From NCBI GenBank assembly GCA_003641465.1, contig QNAJ01000019.1, forward strand, positions 1-12,628: 12,628 nt of DNA, written 5' to 3'. The notes under the pieces were generated by a model. The model was not told the DNA's origin. It saw nothing but the letters and a program-made list of their open reading frames with translations, and searched no databases. Shown here one piece after another: positions 1-5,873 of this stretch; position 1 is the first letter of the stretch; each line of letters starts with the position of its first letter. The position numbers were made by a program, and so were the translations under genes. The DNA comes from Verrucomicrobiota bacterium. GTDB lineage: Bacteria; Verrucomicrobiota; Kiritimatiellia; B70-G9.

Positions 1-63
1 CGCAAGATTCAGGATCTTGTGGCCGATGAGGCCGTGGAGGTTCGAATCCTCCCGGGTGCACCA
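1..63 (+). tRNA. tRNA-Leu (anticodon CAG), 3' part, cut by the window edge
   Basis: This is the 3' part of a class II tRNA. The anticodon stem is CAAGA (3-7) pairing with TCTTG (15-19) around the loop TTCAGGA, which puts the anticodon CAG at 10-12 and reads leucine codon CUG. A long variable arm follows (TGGCC/GGCCG around 20-35), as expected for tRNA-Leu. The T arm is GGAGG/CCTCC (36-40 and 48-52) around TTCGAAT. The 3' acceptor strand is 53-59, the discriminator is A60, and CCA is encoded at 61-63. The acceptor 5' strand and D arm lie to the left of the window. Confidence 0.93.
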
Positions 64-80
64 TTCTGCCGCGCCGTGAA

Positions 81-100
81 CTCAGGTGAGCTCTGAGATT
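81..100 (+). terminator. Weak hairpin between convergent tRNA-Leu and foldase gene
   Basis: A 5-bp stem CTCAG/CTGAG (81-85 and 93-97) with a 7-nt loop lies 17 nt after the tRNA CCA and is followed by ATTT. It sits in the only gap (64-116) between the convergent tRNA and foldase genes, where a terminator is expected. The stem is short and the T-run is poor, so this is a tentative call resting mostly on position. Confidence 0.25.
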
Positions 101-116
101 TCCCCGGCGGCTGGTA

Positions 117-1190
117 TCATGGTTGTTCGGCGTCCTGGCTGTATTGGATGTTCGCGGCCTTGCGCAGTTCCTCGATGTAGTCAGAAGCCGCCTTACGCTG
201 CTTGCGCTGAGTGAGGGCGGAACGGATGGTTTCGCGGACCTCGTCGAGCGACATTTCCTTAGCCGGCTGGTGGTCGGTCACTTGAATGATGTGGTATCCG
301 AAGCGTGTCTCTACGACCGGTCCGATTTCGCCGACTTTCTGGGAGAATGCTGCTCGCTCGAATGCAGGCACCGTCTGATTACGGCTGATGGCTCCCAGAT
401 CGCCGCCGCGTGCCCGGCTGGGGCAGTCCGAATATTTCTTGGCCAATTCGGCGAAGTCGGCTCCGTCAAGAAGCTCCTTACGGATTTCTTCGGCCTTCTT
501 CCGCTTCTTTTCCTTAAGCTCCGGCGGATCGGAAGGCGAGACCTGGATGAGAATATGGCGTGCCCTCACCGTCTCGGGGCGGGAGAAGCGGTCCTTGTTT
601 TCCTTGTAGAACTGTTCGATTTCGGCCTCGGTGGGCATGACATTGGTTGAAGTGTGTTTTTCCATCAGCCGGGCTACAGCCAGATCGAAACGGATGGCAT
701 CAGTGAGTTCGTCGGGGGTCACATTGAATCGGGCAAGCTGTTGTTCCAGCGTAACGCCCGGCGGCAGAGTGGCAGTCAGTTCCGCTATACGGTTGCTGAC
801 TTCCTCGTCAGATACCTGAATGTTCTCATTGCTGATGGCCTTCTTGAGCAACTGTTGTATGATGAGGCTCTCCAGAGCCTGCTTCCGGATCTGGGGACGA
901 AGCTGGGCTGCTCTTTCGGGACCCATGCGCCGCATCACATTGGCCGAAAGGGTTTCGGCTTCACGGTCCAACTGGGCGCGCGTTATGTCAACGCCGTCCA
1001 CGGTGGCGACAACGCTCGTGCCGGGGGCAGAGGCGCGCCCCAGAAGACTGGTGAATGATCCGGTTCCCTGCTCAGGAAGCGAAGGCGCAGCAGTTTCTTC
1101 CTGCCGGCCGCAGCCGGTCAACGGCAGCGTGAACAGGATGAATGATACGGCAACCGCCAATCTTGCGGTGCGGGGATCTATCGACATCAT
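117..1190 (-). CDS. SurA/PrsA-like lipoprotein peptidyl-prolyl cis-trans isomerase (parvulin family)
   Basis: A 357-residue envelope foldase that probably isomerises X-Pro bonds and chaperones exported proteins. Residues 1-27 form a lipoprotein signal peptide with the lipobox LTGC, so Cys27 should be lipidated. The next residue is Gly rather than Asp, which in enterobacterial rules favours the outer membrane. Residues 60-185 are a helical SurA_N-like chaperone domain. Residues 210-308 are one PpiC-type parvulin domain, with RHILI near its start, DFAELAKKYSDCPS and RGGDLG in the middle, and GYHII near the end. A helical extension follows at 310-345. The start is the first of two ATG codons (MM), preceded by AGGGAG at good spacing. 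SurA of E. coli has two parvulin domains and is not a lipoprotein; this protein has one and is, so it is closer in layout to PrsA or PpiD-like foldases. It lies 106 nt downstream of the dehydrogenase gene and seems to have its own promoter. The family is clear; the client proteins are unknown. Confidence 0.9.
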   Translation of the reverse strand: MMSIDPRTARLAVAVSFILFTLPLTGCGRQEETAAPSLPEQGTGSFTSLLGRASAPGTSVVATVDGVDITRAQLDREAETLSANVMRRMGPERAAQLRPQIRKQALESLIIQQLLKKAISNENIQVSDEEVSNRIAELTATLPPGVTLEQQLARFNVTPDELTDAIRFDLAVARLMEKHTSTNVMPTEAEIEQFYKENKDRFSRPETVRARHILIQVSPSDPPELKEKKRKKAEEIRKELLDGADFAELAKKYSDCPSRARGGDLGAISRNQTVPAFERAAFSQKVGEIGPVVETRFGYHIIQVTDHQPAKEMSLDEVRETIRSALTQRKQRKAASDYIEELRKAANIQYSQDAEQP

Positions 1191-1261
1191 CGGATTCTCC
1201 CTACTGCATTCAGGGTTTCGTTGTGCCTCGTACCGGTCGGGTGCGGGCTGTTCGAACGCGT

Positions 1262-1290
1262 ATAGTGTACCCTGGCCGCAGACCTGTCAA
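1262..1290 (-). promoter_or_regulatory. Probable sigma70-type promoter of the foldase gene
   Basis: Read on the minus strand, a perfect TTGACA (1290-1285) is followed by an AT-rich -10 region reading TACACTATA (1269-1261). Possible hexamers are TACACT (spacer 15) or CACTAT (spacer 17), and neither is a close match, so the exact -10 is uncertain. The -35 begins only 6 nt after the dehydrogenase stop codon. Transcription would start near 1255 and leave a leader of about 65 nt. Confidence 0.5.
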
Positions 1291-1296
1291 ACGATT

Positions 1297-2280
1297 TTAC
1301 GCAGAGACCATATCCGGGATCTCCCACTTAAAGCGGCGGTGCCGGCGATAGTGCAGGATCTGCTCGATAGTATGTCGGGCCTTGTTAGTCACTGCTTCGA
1401 CGGTATTGAACGCATTATGGGGGGTAAGCAGGACATTCGCGTGCTGTGCCAGCTCGCGCAGTGGTGCGGGCAAACGGGGGTCGCACAGATTTCCGGTTTC
1501 CCTTAATACGCGTCCGACGAGGGGCTCGTTCTCGTAAACGTCGAGCGCCACTCCTCCAAGGATTCCTTCCTCTAACAGACGCACCAGGTCGGCGGCGGGC
1601 GACAGCTCACCTCGAGCTATATTGACGAAGACAGTCCCCGGGCGAGCGGGTTTCATTCTCTCGTAGGAGAAGTATCCGCGGTTTTCCGCGGTGAGATTCA
1701 TTGCCGCTACAACCACATCCGCCCGGGGCAGCCCGCGGGCGAATTCAATGTAACGGACCCGACGGTAACGGCGAACGATATCCACCCCGAGCACGTCCAT
1801 TCTCAGAGCCCGGCCCAGCTTAACAATCTCGCTTCCGATATTTCCCACCCCCACGACGAGCAAAGTTCTCCCCGCACATTCGGCCCCCGTCAGACCGTCC
1901 CGGTGGAATGTGGTCGACGCCGCCATTTGTGAAGGCAGTTTGCGGAGCAGAGCCATCCACAGGAGAGCAGCCTGTTCAGCGACCGCCCGGACACAGTAAC
2001 GCGGAAGATACCCGCAGCGTACTCTTCCGCCGGAGGCGGACCGGACGGGCAGCAGATGATCATAGCCTGCGCTGCGGGAAAGCACTGCTTCGAGCCGATC
2101 AATCCAGTGAGGAGGAATTACCGACTGGGCTCTGATCGAAATCACCGGTGCCGGTGGCAGGTCGTGGCCTGCTTCCTGGATGGTCGCCGGCGTACTGGTG
2201 AAGTCAAGCCCTGCGGGACGGAGCTGGCGCAGGAGGCGTTCCTCCTCCTCAAAGACTTCGTAAAGGAAAATGTCAGCCAT
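1297..2280 (-). CDS. D-isomer-specific 2-hydroxyacid dehydrogenase (D-LDH-like), NAD-dependent
   Basis: A 327-residue cytoplasmic oxidoreductase predicted to interconvert a 2-hydroxy acid and its 2-keto acid with NAD(H). Residues 1-105 and the C-terminal end form the substrate-binding domain, with RSAGYDH at 69-75. Residues 106-285 form the nucleotide-binding domain, with the Rossmann motif GVGNIG at 144-149 and Asp167 at the end of the second strand, which favours NAD over NADP. The catalytic triad of the family is visible as Arg223 (NIARGEL), Glu252 (YENEP) and His288 (TPHNAF). The C-terminal motifs resemble D-lactate dehydrogenase-like members more than SerA, and there is no ACT domain. 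Length is normal. The ATG is preceded by GAGGAGGG with a short spacer of about 3 nt. Its substrate cannot be read from the sequence or from its neighbours. It is transcribed away from the channel-protein gene; no clear promoter for it was found in the shared 131-nt gap. Confidence 0.9.
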   Translation of the reverse strand: MADIFLYEVFEEEERLLRQLRPAGLDFTSTPATIQEAGHDLPPAPVISIRAQSVIPPHWIDRLEAVLSRSAGYDHLLPVRSASGGRVRCGYLPRYCVRAVAEQAALLWMALLRKLPSQMAASTTFHRDGLTGAECAGRTLLVVGVGNIGSEIVKLGRALRMDVLGVDIVRRYRRVRYIEFARGLPRADVVVAAMNLTAENRGYFSYERMKPARPGTVFVNIARGELSPAADLVRLLEEGILGGVALDVYENEPLVGRVLRETGNLCDPRLPAPLRELAQHANVLLTPHNAFNTVEAVTNKARHTIEQILHYRRHRRFKWEIPDMVSA

Positions 2281-2343
2281 CGCCCTCCTCGATTCCTGAA
2301 AAGAAACCGCCGCGATTTCGAACGAACCCTAAAGATAAAACGA

Positions 2344-2371
2344 TTGACACGCTTGGGGAAGAAACAATAAT
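2344..2371 (+). promoter_or_regulatory. Near-consensus sigma70-type promoter for the ExbB/ExbD-like set
   Basis: TTGACA (2344-2349), a 16-nt spacer, then AATAAT (2366-2371), which matches TATAAT at five of six bases. It lies in an AT-rich strip between divergent genes. The predicted start is near 2378, leaving a leader of about 34 nt that holds the ribosome binding site AGAGGTGG just before the ATG at 2412. Confidence 0.65.
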
Positions 2372-2411
2372 GGATTTAACGTAAGCGAGCACCGTCAATG
2401 AGAGGTGGACC

Positions 2412-4049
2412 ATGCCTGAAGAGCAAGCCAGACCCGAATCTTCCGCAGAAGAGGAGATCACCGTAACCGGCCCTCGTGGAACGCGGCCGACTACCGATAC
2501 GAACGTAGTGATCCAGTTGCTGGTCGGGGTAGTGGGCATGCTGCTTGTGAGCTGGGCGGTCACCCCTTTGAAGGACACCAATCTCAACTATCTGTGGGCA
2601 ATAATCCGCGACCGTGGTCCGGTGCAGTATTTCGAACTGTTCATGGCGTTCATGGTGGCGACCTTCATCTTCATGAAAGCCCGCATTGTGCGTAATCAGC
2701 TGAGCGTAATTGCAGCCGGTCCGATTGGGCCCTCGGTGGATTTCAGCGACGACGAGCAGGTACAGGATCTGCGGGAAAGCATCACGCGGCGTGACGAGTT
2801 CGCCTGGAGCATTCTTCTGAACCGGATTGAGCGGGCTCTGGCTCTCTGGCTGGGGTCTAAGGATGTGAGTCGGGTAGCGGCGTGGGCTGCCGCCGAGTCG
2901 GACCGTGATTCGACCGCTTCGGATTCGTCATATGCGACGGTGCGGGTACTGATATGGGCGCTGCCCATCCTGGGGTTTATCGGGACGGTGATGGGGCTGG
3001 GACAGGCGGTCTCAGGTTTCGCGAAGTTCCTTGCAGGCGCAGCGGAGTTGACCCAGATCAAGGAGGCGATCGCCAAGGTGACCATCGGACTGGGGGTGGC
3101 ATTCGACACCACGCTGTTGGCTCTGATCCTGACAACTTTTCTGATGTTTCCTCTTTCCTGGGTGCAGCGGCGAGAGGAAGGGTTGTTCGTCGAGCTGGAT
3201 AACTACATGGACGACCATCTGATTTCCTGTCTGCCCTCACCGGAACAGCAGCCCATCGTGATAGAGAATCTGGAGGACAGTATTGAGGCGGCTTTCCGCC
3301 GCTATATTCCGGATCCGGATCGCTATGACGAGGTCTTTACCCGTTCCATAGAACGGGCGGCGGCGACTGTGGAAGAGAAGTTCAGTGCCCTCGCGAAGGG
3401 GTATGAGACGGCCTTGAGCGATATCAGCTCCCAGCTTTCTGCGGGGCTGAGCTCGGTGGGAGATCAGGTCCAGGGAGCTCTCTCAGGATTTACGCAGGAG
3501 CTGGAGAAACATGAAGCGCAGATTGTAGCTTCCCAGAAGCAGGCGGCGGCGGAGCAGCATCAGAGGATGAAAGAGCTGGTGGAGGAGCTGAAAGCGTCGT
3601 CGCAGGCAGTGGCCCAGCGCTCCGAGGCCATGGTTCAGCAGCTTCAGGCAGCCACCGAGTCAGCGGTTCAACGCGCCATGCAGTCCGCGGACAAGACCGC
3701 CCAGCAGATAATTCAGGCGGCGGAGAAGTCGGCGTCCAGGGCGGGCAAGGCGGCTGAAGAGGCGGCGGCGAAAGCGGCGGAAGTGGTACAGAAGGCCACC
3801 GCGGGCACCATCAAGGCCGCCGACCAGGTCAGCAGTCGTCTGGCCGAGGTCAGCAAGCTCGCGGCAAGCATCGAGAAGCTGCTGCATGCCGAAGAGGCCA
3901 TGGAGAAGGCTATTGCATCGCTGGCGACAGCGGAAGAATTCCAGAAAACCCTTCAGGAGCTCAGAAAGCACCTGGCGACTACGGATGAGTTCTGCGCACG
4001 CTTGAGTAAGCCGCGTGTAATAACGTTGCGCGAGGAGGTCGTAGAATAA
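2412..4049 (+). CDS. MotA/TolQ/ExbB-family proton-channel protein with long coiled-coil tail
   Basis: A 545-residue inner-membrane protein. Four hydrophobic segments are visible at about 32-52, 75-93, 177-200 and 226-250, separated by a cytoplasmic loop of about 85 residues between the second and third. The third segment holds the family signature LPILGFIGTVMG, like P-x-LGLLGTV-x-G in TolQ and ExbB. The fourth is rich in Thr (FDTTLLALILTTF), as in the proton path of the family. TolQ and ExbB are usually about 230-245 residues; the extra length here is a predicted cytoplasmic tail (251-545) that is rich in Ala, Glu, Lys and Gln and predicted to form long helices or coiled coils from about 310 to 525. 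It ends in a compact piece with KPRVITLREE. In this family five A-type subunits surround two ExbD-like subunits, and ion flow drives movement. The next two genes encode such partners. The load it drives is unknown. MotA is unlikely because no peptidoglycan-binding MotB follows. ZorA of Zorya defence has a similar layout, but its partners are absent. Confidence 0.85.
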   Translation: MPEEQARPESSAEEEITVTGPRGTRPTTDTNVVIQLLVGVVGMLLVSWAVTPLKDTNLNYLWAIIRDRGPVQYFELFMAFMVATFIFMKARIVRNQLSVIAAGPIGPSVDFSDDEQVQDLRESITRRDEFAWSILLNRIERALALWLGSKDVSRVAAWAAAESDRDSTASDSSYATVRVLIWALPILGFIGTVMGLGQAVSGFAKFLAGAAELTQIKEAIAKVTIGLGVAFDTTLLALILTTFLMFPLSWVQRREEGLFVELDNYMDDHLISCLPSPEQQPIVIENLEDSIEAAFRRYIPDPDRYDEVFTRSIERAAATVEEKFSALAKGYETALSDISSQLSAGLSSVGDQVQGALSGFTQELEKHEAQIVASQKQAAAEQHQRMKELVEELKASSQAVAQRSEAMVQQLQAATESAVQRAMQSADKTAQQIIQAAEKSASRAGKAAEEAAAKAAEVVQKATAGTIKAADQVSSRLAEVSKLAASIEKLLHAEEAMEKAIASLATAEEFQKTLQELRKHLATTDEFCARLSKPRVITLREEVVE

Positions 4050-4061
4050 GCCTCGCGACCC

Positions 4062-4078
4062 GCCGTCCGGCGGACGGC
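4062..4078 (+). promoter_or_regulatory. Perfect GC-rich hairpin just before the first ExbD-like start codon
   Basis: GCCGTCC (4062-4068) and GGACGGC (4072-4078) form a perfect 7-bp stem with a 3-nt loop inside the 36-nt gap between the channel gene and the next gene, ending 7 nt before the ATG at 4086. No T-run follows, so it does not look like an intrinsic terminator. It occupies the place where a ribosome binding site would be, and no other good one is visible. It may tune the ratio of the subunits or mark an RNA processing site; that role is inference. Confidence 0.45.
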
Positions 4079-4085
4079 AGATGCC

Positions 4086-4622
4086 ATGGCCAGAGCCCGC
4101 AGAGCGCTGGGGCAGGTGGAATTGATTGGGTTCATGCCGATCATTCTTATGACGGTCGGCTGCCTGGTTATTCTGCTGGTGGTCAACACGGTGATTATTA
4201 TCAGCAATCCGGAAAATATCCGGATTACCTCGGTTATCCGCGGAGCCCTGTATGAGCCGGGCCGCCGCACGGGACTGGAGACAGGGGCACCGTTTCCCTT
4301 TGGGAACCGCGAGAAGGAGCCGGTATATTTCGACGTGCACCCGGAGCACATCGTACTGTATCCGGGAAAAGTCAGAGTCACCCTCGGCGATCTCCTGGTT
4401 CCGGGTAATCCGCTGGAACGGATGCTGGACCTTGTGGAGCAGCACAAGGACGCTTATTACGTTGTGATCCTTGCCCGTCCTCAGACCGCCCGACTGACCC
4501 GCAAATTGCGCAAGCTTGTTCAGGCGCGGGGCATTGATCTGGGGTTCGAGCTGTTCGAGGCTGAACGTGAGGTGGAATACAAGCCGTCAGGGAGGACCTT
4601 GATACTGGGGAAAAAGGAGTAG
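4086..4622 (+). CDS. ExbD/TolR-like single-TM protein lacking the membrane Asp (first of a pair)
   Basis: A 178-residue predicted inner-membrane protein with a basic N-terminus (MARARR), one TM segment at about 16-39 and a periplasmic domain at about 75-165. The domain reads like the ExbD/TolR fold: a strand pair around EPVYFDVHPEHIVLYP, a helix at 108-120, the strand YYVVILAR at 124-131, a helix at 134-148, then GIDLGFELFEAE. Aligned with the next protein, the TM start GFMPIILM has Pro18 where the partner has Asp17 and where E. coli ExbD has the essential Asp25. Glu12 lies just before the TM segment and is the only nearby acidic residue. The start chosen is ATG 4086; an out-of-frame ATG at 4081 would give only 14 codons. 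The ribosome binding site is weak and the gene probably depends on the upstream gene. Family membership is inferred from layout and motifs; function is unknown. Confidence 0.75.
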   Translation: MARARRALGQVELIGFMPIILMTVGCLVILLVVNTVIIISNPENIRITSVIRGALYEPGRRTGLETGAPFPFGNREKEPVYFDVHPEHIVLYPGKVRVTLGDLLVPGNPLERMLDLVEQHKDAYYVVILARPQTARLTRKLRKLVQARGIDLGFELFEAEREVEYKPSGRTLILGKKE

Positions 4623-4628
4623 GATGAA

Positions 4629-5261
4629 GTGGCCAAAAGAACCAGAGGTGCGTCAGTCCGACTGGATTCGTTCCTGGATATCATGACTTGCCTGGTCGGG
4701 GTACTGGTTCTCATCATCATGCTCACCGGCATTGACGCGGCCCAGATCCAAGTGCTCATACCAACCCCGCTCGGTCATGCCACCGACCGCCGGCAGATAA
4801 TCATCGAGTGCCGCAACAATATGCTCTACCGGATTGCTCTGGACAAGATCCGAGAAAAGGCAGTGGAGGCACTTGACGAGATTTCGGATGAAGCCGGTGG
4901 TGACATGATAAAGGTGATGCAATTGCTGGCCGAACGGCGGGTGCGGGTAGGCGGCTACGAGCTGGATCTGACCCACGCCCTGAGCGGCCATGTAGCGCTG
5001 GTACCTGTGCCGGGAGAAGAAGGTTACGCACTGCGCAGCATAGAAACTGAGACTCCGGACAAGTGGTTCGGGAGAATTCTGGCACACCTTGATCCCAAGG
5101 AGGAAATGCTCACTTTTCTGGTACGTGATGACAGCTATGCGGTTTTCAAGCGTGCCCGAGCTCTGGCCTGGCAGAAAAAGATAGAGGTCGCTTACGAACT
5201 ATTGGACGCCCGTGATGTGATTCGATTCGGACCCGGAGGAGAGCTGGTGCTGGCACAGTAA
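4629..5261 (+). CDS. ExbD/TolR-like single-TM protein with the conserved Asp (second of a pair)
   Basis: A 210-residue predicted inner-membrane protein. The N-terminus MAKRTR is basic and followed by LDSFLDIMTCLVG, in which Asp17 matches the proton-binding Asp25 of E. coli ExbD (FIDVMLVLL). The TM segment spans about 15-35. The periplasmic part has a strand at RQIIIECRNN (55-64), an acidic helical insertion at about 71-105, and a C-terminal unit resembling its neighbour: WFGRILAHLDP, the strand MLTFLVRDDS, a helix with FKRARALAW, then IEVAYELLDARDVIRF. The start is GTG at 4629, set by AAGGAG (4614-4619) nine nt upstream and by the N-terminal match to the preceding protein. The ATG at 4624 is in another frame and stops after 21 codons. 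The gene begins 6 nt after its neighbour's stop, so the two are probably co-translated. It would be the proton-carrying partner of the channel protein. There is no OmpA-like peptidoglycan-binding domain and no TonB or TolA nearby. Confidence 0.78.
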   Translation: MAKRTRGASVRLDSFLDIMTCLVGVLVLIIMLTGIDAAQIQVLIPTPLGHATDRRQIIIECRNNMLYRIALDKIREKAVEALDEISDEAGGDMIKVMQLLAERRVRVGGYELDLTHALSGHVALVPVPGEEGYALRSIETETPDKWFGRILAHLDPKEEMLTFLVRDDSYAVFKRARALAWQKKIEVAYELLDARDVIRFGPGGELVLAQ

Positions 5262-5332
5262 CCACCTCCCGGAAGCAGCATAATACTGAACCGGACTACC
5301 AATCGCCGCCGGGCCGCAGTCAATTCCGGAGT

Positions 5333-5361
5333 TTGCCTGACAGGGCGCAGTCTGTTATAGG
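5333..5361 (+). promoter_or_regulatory. fabZ: Possible promoter (extended -10) upstream of fabZ
   Basis: TTGCCT (5333-5338) and TATAGG (5356-5361) are 17 nt apart, with TG at 5353-5354 forming an extended -10. It lies in the 170-nt gap between the ExbD-like gene and fabZ, the largest non-coding gap in the window, which fits a new transcription unit. Each hexamer matches consensus at only four positions. No convincing terminator for the upstream genes was seen in the same gap, so read-through is possible. Confidence 0.4.
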
Positions 5362-5431
5362 AAAGTCGGCCCTGCAAGTTGCGGGCACCGAGGCTCCAGT
5401 GCGAAGGATTGCCAAACCGGAGGTATAGGAC

Positions 5432-5869
5432 ATGTCGGGTCTGGAGATAGAAGAAATTCTGCGTATTCTGCCTCACCGCTATCCGATGCTCATGGTGGAC
5501 AGAGTGGTGGAACTGGATACCGAGAACCGCAAGATCCGTGCGGTCAAAAACGTTTCCTTCGATGCCGGCTACCTTCAGGGCCACTTTCCCGGTGAGCCGG
5601 TCATGCCCGGGGTTCTACAGGTTGAAGCCATGGCTCAGACAGGCGGCATCCTGCTCAACCGCATGTACGGGCGTGAGGGGCAGATCGCCTATTTCACCGG
5701 GATCAGCCAGGCGCGATTCCGACGGATAGTCAAGCCCGGCGATCAGATGGAAATCGAAGTGATCCTTGATCGGGTCCGGCTGGGGGCGGCTCGCGTCAAG
5801 GGCGTGGTAAGAGTAAACGGTGAAGTGGCATGCGAAGCGGAGATGAGCTTCCACATGAAGCGGGGCTGA
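5432..5869 (+). CDS. fabZ: 3-hydroxyacyl-[acyl-carrier-protein] dehydratase FabZ
   Basis: A 145-residue hot-dog-fold enzyme that removes water from (3R)-hydroxyacyl-ACP to give trans-2-enoyl-ACP in fatty acid elongation, in the cytoplasm. Signature pieces are HRYPMLMVDRV (15-25), QGHFPGEPVMPGVLQVEAMAQ with catalytic His51 and Glu65, and FTGISQARFRRIVKPGD, the conserved strand near the dimer interface. Length is typical. GGAGG (5419-5423) lies 8 nt before the ATG. It is the first gene of the run leading to gspF and ends 4 nt before lpxA. The two genes are also neighbours in E. coli, where FabZ and LpxA compete for the same hydroxyacyl-ACP pool, so a shared transcript would help balance phospholipid and lipid A synthesis. 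Confidence 0.97.
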   Translation: MSGLEIEEILRILPHRYPMLMVDRVVELDTENRKIRAVKNVSFDAGYLQGHFPGEPVMPGVLQVEAMAQTGGILLNRMYGREGQIAYFTGISQARFRRIVKPGDQMEIEVILDRVRLGAARVKGVVRVNGEVACEAEMSFHMKRG

Positions 5870-5873
5870 GGTT

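Noticed and set aside
820..1506. Plus-strand open frame of 228 residues across the foldase start and the dehydrogenase end
   Set aside because: It crosses two well-supported minus-strand genes and the promoter between them, and its translation resembles no family.
2281..2411. Minus-strand promoter for the dehydrogenase in the divergent gap
   Set aside because: TATCTT could serve as a -10, but no acceptable -35 lies at a proper distance, so no call is made.
3660..4445. Long minus-strand open frames across the coiled-coil tail and the first ExbD-like gene
   Set aside because: They are shadows of Ala/Glu/Gln-rich codons on the plus strand. Their translations are rich in Arg, Leu and Gln, show no family motif, and the plus-strand proteins are well supported.
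2412..5261. Zorya anti-phage system (ZorA/ZorB)
   Set aside because: The channel protein has a ZorA-like tail, but the partners have no OmpA-like peptidoglycan-binding domain and no ZorC, ZorD or ZorE gene follows; the next genes are fabZ and lpxA.
2412..5261. Flagellar stator MotAB or the Tol-Pal system
   Set aside because: There is no MotB-type C-terminal domain, no flagellar gene, and no tolA, tolB or pal. A second ExbD-like protein does not fit either system.
5370..5387. Hairpin GCCC/GGGC in the leader of fabZ as a riboswitch or FabR/FapR-type operator
   Set aside because: The stem is short with a bulge, and no recognisable operator or riboswitch core is present.
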